A stretch of DNA of 64,000 bases from Maylandia zebra (taxonomy: Eukaryota > Chordata > Actinopteri > Cichliformes > Cichlidae). Position 1 is the stretch's first letter. Each line of letters opens with the position of its first letter. The stretch is from assembly GCF_041146795.1 (NCBI RefSeq), contig NC_135184.1, positions 4,482,967 to 4,546,966 on the forward strand, written 5' to 3'. A model generated the notes under the pieces. That model was not told where the DNA came from. It saw only the letters and a list, made by a program, of their open reading frames with translations, and did no database searches. Below are positions 44,232 through 53,974 of this stretch, one piece after another. The position numbers and the translations under genes are program-made.

Positions 44232-47017
44232 GGTGACTCGCTTAATCTGTGCTCCACTAATCAGGGCTTTATGTATCCTCGTGCGCGCGCTTGACTTGGG
44301 GTTAAAGCAACTCCGCGTTGATTGAACTGATTGTTATCAGCCTTTCTGAAACCGAATATTCCGAGTTGGACAGTTCGGGGTTACTCAACCCTGAGTATCG
44401 TTTTTCACTCTGAGTTTTCTAAACCGGCTTCCTGAAATAGGGCCCTGACATTTGATGCTTTCATGAAAGAAGGTTAGAATATCAGGATAAAACAAGATAA
44501 CAACGTTTACCTGGTCAATAAACAAGCTTAATTATATTCTAAGTCAACTACCTAAGTTGATAATTGTTTCTACTTCAACAATGAATGAGAATTACCTATA
44601 TTCTTAAGCTTCATCTCATCAATATTTTGTGAAGACATAGCCTTACTCTACCATTTGATAAGAAAATGCATGGCCTTTTTTTTTTTTTAACAATTTCTGT
44701 AACATTTCTTTTCTCTTACCTTACTTCAGTGTGCCTAAAATTTAACATACCAGAAGGCAGACAGCTAGATATGAAGGTGTTTGACCAGTCTGACACAGAA
44801 GTAGACGCAGAGGTGTTTGAAGAAATAGTGAAGGGGTCACCTGTAACCTTCCGAGTCATGCTGAGCAATGAAGAACTTGGTAATCACTCACATACGTATA
44901 TGTTTATATGAAATTTAAAGGTTGAGATTGAAGCATTAACAGTTAAATTTAATGCTTCTGCTTTGGTCATGTTCCTTAATGCACAGGTGTATCTCTGTCA
45001 TCATCATCTTCTCCATCGGATGATACAATCATTCTAAACTTCACAATGTGTGAACCTCCTGAAGAAGCAGCAACCACTGAAGGAAGACAACCTAAAAGGC
45101 CATGCCATATAAACTATGAGGCAAAAGCTGTGGGTAGTGAACATTGTTAGTCTAATTTGCATGTTTGATGTGAAGTGTTTTTATGTAATCGTTTTCCAGT
45201 TTTTCTCAAGGTTTAAAAAATTTCTGACTTCATATTTTATGTCTATTTAAGTTGATTGAAAAAATCCTAACAACAAAGCCTGGTGGTGAACACATCATAC
45301 AAGAGTATGCAAAAACCAAATCTCTGACAGATGCAACTAGAAGACAGATGATAAACATACTTGCTGCTGAGATGACAGAAGCACATGGGTAAGAATCATA
45401 AATGTAGTCTATAAAGAAACATTTTTAGTATTGTATTATTTTTAATTGTGATGTTCAATGCCAATTGAGTGACGGTCATCACTGAATTTATACATTAGGA
45501 CATCTCCCCCTAAAAGTGTAAGAGTGATGTATGCGCAGGGGATTGTTGCTCTGTTTCCATATCTGGAAGACCCATATTCACAACATGGATATGTAAGTAA
45601 AGGGGACTTTGCAACATTAAACACATAGTTGCCCTCAGAAATGTTGATAACATTCTGCTTGTATTTAATTACATAAGAACATTACTATGATCCAGAGAGC
45701 GGTTCAGGATACCTTGCGTGGCGGTTGAAGACAATTCAAAGAAAAGCTGCAGAGGAAAGAAGTGTCTCACTTTCCAAATCTCCTAAAAGTAAGTTCACTT
45801 GTGATTTAAATGATTCTGATCTAATTTGTAGGCAGGAGTCAATCAAATTGTTTTTTCTTAAGTTGGCGGGCCAGGCCGTGGTCGATCCAGACCACTCACC
45901 ACTGAGACAGTGTTATCAGATGAGGATGTAAAAGCAGCTATTGCTCTTTTGAGACACTCTGCTGATGAAGACACTATCCGTGAAAAGATGAAAGCTACCT
46001 TCATTTATCGGCATTCAATGGTCAGCGATGATAAGAATGCAGCAGATGTCTTCATAGTCTTCCCGCGGTTTCTGGACACACCAGGACTGGTAAGACATCT
46101 TCATTTGTTGAATCACTGAAATATTCCATGCAGCTTGCAATTTCACTCATTACACCTCTTATCTTCTATTTTTGCATTATAGATAGAACAAGATTTCAGA
46201 CTCCTGTTTGATGAGGTCACTGCCAACAAATTCTTGGAGAGGTGGCCCATCGATCTCAAATCAAAGATTGTAAAGGAAAGTCATGGACTTGTACCCACCT
46301 CGGAGCTCTTGGAGTTGATGTGCAATGCTGAGTCAGCTACTGAAGTTGAGAATGGTATGACTGACTGTTTTTATTTGCCATTGTTGGTTATAGAGGCAAT
46401 TCTGTCTATCGAATGTATTTTTGGAGTAATTCTTTGTTTATTCGTCTGTAGGCTGGGACAGTGACATGTCTGCTATCTTGCTGCTGCTACATCTGCTACC
46501 GCCATCTGCACAAGGGTGAAAGAGACCAGGAAAGATGTCTGCATCTCAAGCTGTCGATAACCTCATCAAATTCCTAAAGGTATGTTATTTAAAATATATA
46601 TTCCATCACCGCCATTGTAATGTACAGTAAGGTGATCTAATCTAATGGGATAGTCACTAAATACTGCTGTTTAATGTGTTGTTGTAGGCTGGAACCAGTG
46701 TACAGCAGCATCTAGACAACATCACCCGAAGCAGTCAGCCCTACCTTCTTGCTCAGGGACCCACAAGAAGCAGCATCCACACCTTCTTCATTGTGATTGA
46801 CAAGCATGCACTTCCATGTAAAGCGACAGGTTCAGTAGGAGCCCTTGATGAACTCTTTAAGGCCCATTATGTCTTTGATACGTCATACAGTTCATCCCTG
46901 ACCAACTTTTTCACTTTTCTGCAAACAACCATTTACAACATTGATGTTGGGGAAACAAAGGAAACTCCCAGAGTTGCGAGCAAGAATGGTGCGTTAGTAT
47001 CCATTGAGATCAAAATA

Positions 47018-49838
47018 ATGAAGTGCTTTCTTTGCAAAAGTGATCATGGTAGACCAAACAGCCTTGTAAAACACCTTAAGGTAATTCATGGTCTCTGTAC
47101 TGGGAGGACACTATATCTCAAATGTGGCCAAGTGGGATGCTCACGTTCTTTTAGTAGTTTTTCTGGCTTTAGAAAGCACCTGAACAAATGCCACGTAAGC
47201 AGTTCATTTGATTCTGCAGAACTAGATTTTTCACCAGTTCAAAGTGTTACGGACACAAGTACTACTGCTAATGTTGATGTGGTGCCTGAACATTTAGAGC
47301 ATAGGTGTCAAACTCTGGCCCGCGGGCCAGATTTGGCCCGCAGCCTGATTACATTTGGCCCGCGAAGCCATACCAAATTACTATTAGAGCTGGCCTACTG
47401 GTATTATACAGCTAATATATATATTGTTTAGTATTAAGCTTTGCTTGTTCCATATTCAGGTTTTCAGCAAAACTTGTTTGAGTCCATAAAAAAAGATTCA
47501 TTCTTATATCTAGAGGAAGATTTTTTTTTTCAATAAATATTAATGTTAGCCCGCGACTTTGTTCCAGTTTTGAATTTTGGCCCACTGTGTATTTGAGTTT
47601 GACACCCCTGATTTAGAGGCTGAGTCGGAATTATCTTCAGCAGACCTTGTAAATAGTTGTGCAGCTGTTATTTCTGATCTAAAGGCAGCAGGTGTAGGCC
47701 AAAGTGTAGTGAATTCTGTAGTGAATTCCATGGAAGAGATTGTTCAAGATATCCAACAACATGCTAAAGAAACAGTCATTAAGCATGTATTTAGTAATGA
47801 AAGAGAAACAGAAATGTGCAAGAAAGTTGAAGCATGTTTTGATGAGTTAGAGAATCCTTTCTCAGTTCTTAATTCTGAGTACAAGAGGTCAAAATATTTA
47901 TCAGACAAGTGGGAAACTGTAGAACCAGTTGAATGTGTAATTGGCTCAAGATTTGACACAAGGCGAAATAAAAAGACTGGAACATATGATCAGGCAGTTG
48001 TTCAAGATAAATTCATGTATGTTCCAGTTTTATCAACATTGGAATCAATATTTAAGAGTCAGCATGTTGGAGAAATGTTGAAAAAATCAGACACTTGTGA
48101 TTCAAGACGCAGAGATATTTGTGATGGATCTCTATTGAAGACACGCCCTCTTTTTTTCAACAGAAAAGCACACAGTTCAGATCCAAATGTTCTATGATGA
48201 CTTTGAGGTTGCAAATCCTCTTGGTTCCAAGCGAGGTATTCACAAGTTGGGTGCAGTATATTTTACCTTAAGAAACTTCTCTCCCAAATGGAATTCTTTT
48301 TTGGCCAACATACACCTTTGTGCCTTATTTCATGCACAAGATCTGAAACGTTATGGTTTTAGTGAAATTCTTGTTCCTATTGTTCGAGACATTAAAGTGT
48401 TAGAGAGCGATGGTATTGAGATTCCACTATTCGGTGGTTATGTTCGTGGTAGTGTGGTACAGGTCACTGGTGATAATTTAGGCTTACATAGCTTGTTTGG
48501 TCTGGTGGAGTCTTTCAGTGCAAGGTACTGTTGCAGGTTTTGTTTAGCTGATAAAGATGACTTTCAAACAGAATTCTCTGAAGATTTCCCCCAAAATAGT
48601 GTTGCGCACCAAAGACAACCACACTGCTCACTGTCAGGAAATGTCTAATAATCCATTGCTTCCTTATGTTTTTGGTGTAAAGAGTTCATGCTTATTGAAT
48701 TCACTGACATATTTTCACACAACTGAGAACTTCTCAGTTGATGTGATGCATGATGTTTTGGAAGGAGTGGCCCAGTACAAACTGAAGTTATTGTTTTTGT
48801 ATTTAAAAGAACAACATCTTACATTGGGAGAAGTGAATTTGAGAATACAAAGTTTTGATTATGGATTCATGGAGAAAAACAATAGGCCAGTAGCTGTGAA
48901 TTTAGGTGGAGAGTCTAATGATCTGGGACTGAATGCTATTCAGACATGGTGCTTACTGAGGAATGTTCCCCTCATGTTTGGAGATTTGGTAACCTCTACT
49001 GACCAACATCGGGGCCTACTACTTTTATTACTACAGATAGTTAACATTGTATTTTCTCCTATGTTATCTCAAGGTATGTGTGTATATTTAAAACATTTGA
49101 TTGTGGAACACCACAAACTGTTCAAGATGTTGTATCCCCAGAAAAAACTTTTACCAAAGCACCATTTTCTTATCCATTATCCTCGCTGCATCCAAAAAAT
49201 AGGGCCTGTACTTCATAGTTGGTGCATGCGCTATGAAGGTAAGCACAATTTTTTCAAGAAACTGCTCAAATCATTCAAAAATATCACCAAAACGCTGGCC
49301 AAAAAAACACCAGAATTATATGGCATACATTTGGCAATCTTCAACAACCTTTAGTCGGTTAGACATTGGTCCAGGAAAAATGGTGTCTTTAGATATGGTA
49401 AAAGGAGGTTCTGGAATTGCAATAGCAATGCAACTGCCCAATAGAGTTCAAGTTATGAAAGTGAACTGGGCTAAACAGAATGGTATTGTTTACCGCCCGC
49501 ATTTGGTTATTTGTGGCAAAGTAGTGTCTGAAATGCCTGTGTTTTACCAGATTGAGTCAGTTCTGATAATACATGAGAAACTGGTACTTCTCATTTTGCC
49601 ATTATGTACAGTAGCCTTTCAAGAACATTTCCATGCTTATGAGTTGACCAGGACAAAGCAAGATTTAGTTGTCTTTCATGTTGACAGCCTGCATTATCCC
49701 AGGCCTTTTGACATACAATTGTCGTATGGAGTGAATGACAACTGTCATTACTTACTGTCATTTGTAAGAGTTTGTTATGCTAATAAATGCTGTTACTGTA
49801 ACCTGTATGTTTGTAGTTATTTTCATAATATAGGATAG
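47018..49838 (+). pseudogene. CMC/EnSpm-type zinc-finger DDE transposase (broken)
   Basis: It starts MKCFLCKSDHGRPNSLVKHL with C2H2 fingers (to about 47190), then a linker region. The catalytic part has YDDFEVANPLGSKRG (about 48190), TGDNLGLHSLFGLVESF (about 48466), the CxxC pair CRFC (48532-48543), SVDVMHDVLEGV, HHFLIHYP (about 49160) and RYEGKHNFFKK (about 49228). These suit the D, D, C(2)C, H(4)H and E pattern of the CMC superfamily. Three one-base frame slips all fall in homopolymers (T7 48151-48157, C5 48588-48592, A7 49301-49307), and a 311-base hAT element interrupts the linker. The frame is open upstream into the last SAMD3-like exon. Confidence 0.8.
47300..47610. mobile_element. Small non-autonomous hAT element (MITE)
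   Basis: The ends are CATAGGTGTCAAACTC and, inverted, CAGGGGTGTCAAACTC, with a perfect 8-base duplication ATTTAGAG (47292-47299 and 47611-47618). The inside is rich in ggcccgcg words and AT runs and codes for nothing. This is the common vertebrate CAGGGGTGTCAAACTC-type hAT family. It splits the CMC transposase. Confidence 0.9.
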
Positions 49839-50166
49839 ATCACAGCCATTTAGAAATATAGCATCATATGATAAATATGAAAAAATAATGAAAATGAAAT
49901 ATTATTACACATTAGAGTGAACTTGGACTAAAAATAACTCTATAAAGTGAAATCATATTACTCTAAACAGTGTGAATAACCCTCAGTGTTAAATATTTTT
50001 ACACATTTTGTTGTTAATTTTGACACTAAACTGAGTAGAATTAACACTAAAAAGTTAACACTGGCCATAGAGTAAATTTTACCCTAATTTTGAGTGGGAC
50101 CAAATGTTATCTGAAACAGAGTTAAAATCAACTCTCTAAGTGTAAAATTGACAGTTTTTTACTGTG
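49839..50166. repeat. Right terminal region of the CMC element
   Basis: AT-rich, with repeated motifs such as tagtgttaa, aacactaaaa and agtgtaaaattgac. Similar words in inverse orientation occupy 36240-36380 at the left end. The terminal word is ttttttactgtg. Confidence 0.7.
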
Positions 50167-51157
50167 TGGCCTCATATCAAATGTGAAGGCAGAATGAGTC
50201 TACGTTTGACGTTTGTTTATATCTAATCTTCCTTTTCAAACATTTAAACAGCAGCGAGTCTGCAGCTGAGGGAACACAAACTCAAATTGTCGGAACAGGT
50301 TTGCTCGTTTCTTGGATTCATTTGGTGATTTATTAAATGTATAACTGTTATTCTAATCTGCTGCTGGGTCTCTTACACTTTTCTTTATGCTGTATATTTT
50401 CACGTCTCTGGAATAGTTGGCAGTTAGTCAGCTGGGAAACTCTGCATATCGTGGATATGCTGACCTCGCTCCGTGGTGTACAGGGCCGTTTACCCTCATG
50501 ATTAATATTCACAATAAAAATATTAGCCGAACATCATGAAGTCTGTATGTGTTTCATAGTGTCGAACAACCTTTGTACAGTTAAAGCCAGCAGTTACTAC
50601 ATGACAGAAACACCAACGTTATCTCTTTTATGCGTTTATACACAGGTCACGCTGATTACTGAACAAAAACCCAAAGATCAGATGTTAAACAGATTTATTT
50701 GCTCTCTCTCCTCCTTAAACATGTTTTTAATGTTAGTTATAATTCAGAATTGGCGACTGAAACACGTAGGACACATAAGAACATCAGGAAATAAAACACC
50801 GATAAATATAACCTCAGTAAAAGAAGTCAGCGGGGGTTACTACAGCTGTGTACCGGGGCCTGCGCTTTGTCGGTGGGATTGCTTGCGAGGCGAGCGGGTC
50901 TATCCCACGCTTTGCCGTGAGACTGGGCAGACGTCTCCGAAATCATCGAAGCACTTTTGCAAAGAGGCTGTATCTTGACAAACCGACCAGACACATGAAG
51001 ATTAAACCACTACATTCTCGGCTAAAAAAATATTAAAACGGTATTTGGTGACACACAAACAGGGTTTTTCAAAGTTCAGTTCTGTTAGCTTCCACATGCC
51101 GGTTGTTGTGTGCTAGAAACAATGGCCACCAGGCCTAAGCAATGGTTTTGACTTGAT
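50167..51157. other. Right unique arm of the outer element
   Basis: About 990 bases. Frames at 50547-50978 and 50848-51036 overlap and show no known domain, so I do not call a gene. Confidence 0.45.
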
Positions 51158-51624
51158 CAGCGTTAACCCCGCCCCCTGAGTTTGATGGGTGAGGCTGACA
51201 GATAAAATTATTTCAAGATGAGAGCCAGGCGCCAGGACTGCCAAAATGAAATAAATAAATATATCATTAAATAATTAAATGTGTCAATAATTAATTAATT
51301 AAATGTGTGTTGGCCCTGCGACAGACTGGCGACCTGTCCAGGGTGTACCCCGCCTCTCGCCCTATGACAGCTGGGATAGGCTCCAGCGCCCCCCGCGACC
51401 CTGAAAAGGATAAGCGGAAGCGGATGGATGGATGGATGGAATAATTAATTAAAATGTGAAATACATAAATAATTAATTAAACGTGTCAATAATTAATTAA
51501 TTACATGTGTCATAACTATTTATTTAATTAATTAATTCCAATTTTAATTAATTATTGCCACATTTAATTCATTATTTAATGGTGTATTTAATTAATTCAT
51601 TATGGCAGTCCTGGCGCTCCATAG
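51158..51624 (-). repeat. Right inverted repeat of the outer element
   Basis: The reverse complement of 35300-35636 with scattered differences, split by the retroposon at 51309-51440. It ends ggcgctccatag. Confidence 0.8.
51309..51440 (+). mobile_element. Retroposon 3' fragment with a GGAT tail
   Basis: This contains gcgacagactggcgacctgt, gggataggctccagcgcccc and a (GGAT)n tail. It is the very common fish non-LTR 3' end, probably a 5'-truncated copy. It lies within the right inverted repeat, so it inserted after the outer element was complete. Confidence 0.8.
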
Positions 51625-51756
51625 GCACCAGCGCCAGAGGTGAGGTTGAATACAAAGACTGTCCTCTGGACACCGTATAACATGGCCGATCCCAAGGCCC
51701 TATATGTATGTGTTATGAGAGTGTGAGTAATGTGGATGTCTAGGTTGTGGAATAAA

Positions 51757-51826
51757 ATCAGTCTGCTGATAAAACAGTGAGCACAGTGAGAAGATCTTCA
51801 CTGAGCTGATCCATCTCATCTCATAA
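51757..51826 (+). pseudogene. TRIM coiled-coil fragment upstream of TRIM gene C
   Basis: The copy of the fragment at 528-597, in the same position relative to the TRIM gene. Confidence 0.8.
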
Positions 51827-52193
51827 AATTGAGGCACAGGTGACCAGGAGGGGACAGAGGGGGAACGACCTTTTATTGCTTTTTTCTACAACAATTTCTT
51901 AGTTCAGCTGCAGTATTTGATATCCTGTAATGACTAAAATGATAATTTAAACTAATTTACATAAAAAGATTGTCTTTTAAATGTTAAGGTTATTTAACAA
52001 CTTTAAAGGCTGAGCAGTGCTATTTTTAAATGAAAAACTCACAGGCTCACATGTTCCAGGATTGAATTAGTGTCTGATAACCCTCCCTCTTCCTGCTCTC
52101 TAACTCAGCACCTCCTCTCTGTCCACATGTTCCCTTGTTCCCTCCCCTTCTGATCTGCAGTTTGAAGATGGGTGCAACCAACATGTGGTGACG

Positions 52194-52275
52194 TATAAGA
52201 GCTGACAGATCCCATTCGCTACAGAAACCTATGTTGTTTAGATCAGAGCAGTTTCAGTTCTGAGGAAGTGAAACT
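52194..52275 (+). promoter_or_regulatory. Putative TATA and paired IRF-type motifs of TRIM C
   Basis: TATAAG at 52194-52199, AGTTTC at 52250-52255 and GGAAGTGAAACT at 52264-52275, as in TRIM A. Confidence 0.5.
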
Positions 52276-52303
52276 CACACAGTCACTGACACTGTTGGGT
52301 GAA

Positions 52304-53974
52304 ATGGCGCAGAAAAGTGTTCAGCTGGACCGAGAAACCTTCTCTTGTTCGATCTGTTTGGATCTACTGAAGAATCCGGTGGCTCTTCCCTGTGGACACA
52401 GCTACTGCATGAACTGTATTGAAAGCTTCTGGGATGAAGAGGAAAAGAAGAAAATCTACAGCTGCCCTCAGTGCCGGAGGACTTTCACAGCGAGGCCTGT
52501 CCTGGAGAAAAACACCATGTTAGCAGTTTTAGTGGAGGAGCTGAAGAAGACTGGACTCCAAGCTGCTCCTGCTGATCACTGCTATGCTGGACCTGAAGAT
52601 GTGGCCTGTGATGTCTGCACTGGAAGAAAAATGAAAGCCTTCAAGTCCTGTTTAGTCTGTCTGGCATCTTACTGTGAGAAACACCTTCAGACTCATAATA
52701 TTGTTGCAGTTTCATTCAAGAAACACAAGCTGGTGGAGCCCTCCAAGAAGCTCCAGGAGAAGATCTGCTCTCGTCATGATGAGGTGATGAAGATGTTCTG
52801 CCGTACTGATCAGCAGAGTATCTGTTATCTCTGCTCTGTGGATGAACATAAAGGCCACGACACAGTCTCAGCTGCAGCAGAAAGGACTGAGAGGCAGAGA
52901 GAGCTGGAGGTGAGTGGACAAAACATCCAGCAGAGAATCCAGGACAGAGAGAAAGATGTGAAGCTGCTTCAACAGGAGGTGGAGGCCATCAATCAGTCTG
53001 CTGATCAAACAGTGGAGCACAGTGAGAAGATCTTCACTGAGCTGATCCATCTCATCCAGAAAAGAAGCTCTGATGTGAAGCAGCAGATCAGATCCCAGCA
53101 GGAAACTGAAGTGAGTCGAGTCAAAGAGCTTCAGGAGAAGCTGGAGCAGGAGATCACTGAGCTGAAGAGGAAAGATGCTGAGCTGAAGCAGCTCTCACAC
53201 ACAGAGGATCACATCCAGTTTCTACACAACTACCCCTCACTGTCAGCACTCAGTGAGTCTACAGACTCATCCAGCATCAATATCCGTCCTCTGAGCTACT
53301 TTGAGGATGTGACAGCAGCTGTGTCAGAGGTCAGAGATAAACTACAGGACATTCTGAGAGAGGAACGGACAAACATCTCACTGACAGTCACTGAAGTGGA
53401 TGTTTCACTGTCACAACCAGAGCCAAAGACCAGAGCTGGATTCTTAAAATATTCATGTGAAATCACACTGGATCCAAACACAGCAAACACACAGCTGTTA
53501 TTATCAGAGGGGAACAGAAAAGCAACATTTATGGAACAACAACAGTCTTATTCTGATCATCCAGACAGATTCACTGTATGGTGGCAGGTCCTGAGTAGAG
53601 AGAGTCTGACTGGACGTTGTTACTGGGAGGTGGAGTGGAGAGGGGAAGGAGTTTATGTAGCAGTCGCATACAAGAATATCAGCAGAAAAGGAGATGATGA
53701 ATGTGGATTTGGATGTAATGACAAATCTTGGTCATTAGATTGTATCAACAACAGTTTTACATTTCGGTACAACAACATTGAAACTCGTGTCTCAGGTCCT
53801 CGTTCCTCCAGAGTAGGAGTGTACCTGGATCACAGAGCAGGTATTTTGTCCTTCTACAGCGTCTCTGAAACCATGACTCTCCTCCACAGAGTCCAGACCA
53901 CATTCACTCAGCCGCTCTATGCTGGACTGAGTCTTTATTATGGAGTCACTGCTGAGTTGATTAAAGTGAAATAG
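52304..53974 (+). CDS. TRIM16-like/finTRIM E3 ubiquitin ligase, copy C
   Basis: An intact single-exon frame of 556 residues: RING, two B-boxes, coiled coil and PRY-SPRY. It differs from copy A at scattered RING and B-box positions (PVALPCG, CRRTFTARPVLEK, LQTHNIVAVSFKKH). It differs more densely in the B30.2 loops: ANTQLL, RFTVWWQVL, RKGDDECGFGC, DCINNSFTFRY and SLYYGVTA, where a short deletion makes the last loop two residues shorter than in A. The coiled coil and the 3' flank are nearly identical to A and B. The start ATG at 52304 has the same context as in A. Likely a cytosolic ligase with its own target recognition. Confidence 0.92.
   Translation: MAQKSVQLDRETFSCSICLDLLKNPVALPCGHSYCMNCIESFWDEEEKKKIYSCPQCRRTFTARPVLEKNTMLAVLVEELKKTGLQAAPADHCYAGPEDVACDVCTGRKMKAFKSCLVCLASYCEKHLQTHNIVAVSFKKHKLVEPSKKLQEKICSRHDEVMKMFCRTDQQSICYLCSVDEHKGHDTVSAAAERTERQRELEVSGQNIQQRIQDREKDVKLLQQEVEAINQSADQTVEHSEKIFTELIHLIQKRSSDVKQQIRSQQETEVSRVKELQEKLEQEITELKRKDAELKQLSHTEDHIQFLHNYPSLSALSESTDSSSINIRPLSYFEDVTAAVSEVRDKLQDILREERTNISLTVTEVDVSLSQPEPKTRAGFLKYSCEITLDPNTANTQLLLSEGNRKATFMEQQQSYSDHPDRFTVWWQVLSRESLTGRCYWEVEWRGEGVYVAVAYKNISRKGDDECGFGCNDKSWSLDCINNSFTFRYNNIETRVSGPRSSRVGVYLDHRAGILSFYSVSETMTLLHRVQTTFTQPLYAGLSLYYGVTAELIKVK

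Larger units (their letters stand above)
40279..44444 (+). mobile_element. PIF/Harbinger transposon, copy 2
   Basis: The same family and orientation as copy 1, with ends GGCCCTATTTCAG and gaaatagggcc and right-hand duplication CTG (44445-44447). It keeps about 390 bases (42646-43036) absent from copy 1, and has a LINE fragment inserted in transposase exon 1. Its transposase is broken, but its Myb-like gene is more complete than that of copy 1. Confidence 0.9.
37228..46987 (+). pseudogene. SAMD3-like gene of the CMC transposon, interrupted by two Harbingers
   Basis: Exons with good splice sites are about 37225-37284 plus 44448-44472 (one exon split by the Harbinger pair), 44731-44879, 44987-45132, 45252-45389, 45500-45593, 45683-45789, 45865-46089, 46183-46354, 46452-46579 and 46688 onward. 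The N-terminus reads MLLRVLFGGEQKYVRLSDL, then a region with DTEVDAEVFEEIV that recalls a CIDE-N/PB1-type ubiquitin-like fold. Later exons carry GGEHIIQEYAKTKSLTD, YDPESGSGYLAWRLKTIQR and, last, IYNIDVGETKETPRV, as in fish proteins labelled SAMD3-like. I see no clear SAM domain. One in-frame TGA lies at 46517-46519 where CGA is expected. Its job in transposition is unknown. Confidence 0.7.
36238..50166 (+). mobile_element. EnSpm/CMC-type DNA transposon, 13.9 kb, carrying two genes
   Basis: The ends are CACAGTAAAAAA and, inverted, the same word (ttttttactgtg), flanked by TG on both sides. The subterminal regions (36240-36380 and 49900-50160) hold many copies of agtgt/acactttaac-like words, as is usual for fish EnSpm repeats. 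A first non-coding exon ends at 36447 with donor GTAAGT. Inside are a SAMD3-like gene and a zinc-finger DDE transposase on the plus strand. Without its own inserts it would be about 6.4 kb. The transposase signatures (CRFC and HHFLIH) support the CMC superfamily; assignment to EnSpm rather than a sister family is inference. Confidence 0.75.
35300..51624. mobile_element. Outer 16.3-kb transposon with long inverted repeats (family unassigned)
   Basis: The ends are CTATGGAACGCC and, inverted, CTATGGAGCGCC. The inverted repeats run 35300-35636 and 51158-51624, the latter interrupted by a retroposon. Each repeat contains an AT-rich near-palindrome bounded by cgccaggactgcca. Block A at about 400 holds the empty site gtgggcaccggcgcc, giving a 3-base duplication GCA (35297-35299 and 51625-51627). 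If the element starts one base later, the duplication would be the 5-base GGCAC. Its own unique DNA (35637-36237 and 50167-51157) encodes nothing I recognise, so it is likely a non-autonomous carrier of about 2.3 kb that was later invaded. Confidence 0.8.

Noticed and set aside
50547-51036. Two overlapping frames in the right arm of the outer element
   Set aside because: They are in different frames, without known motifs. I cannot support a gene.
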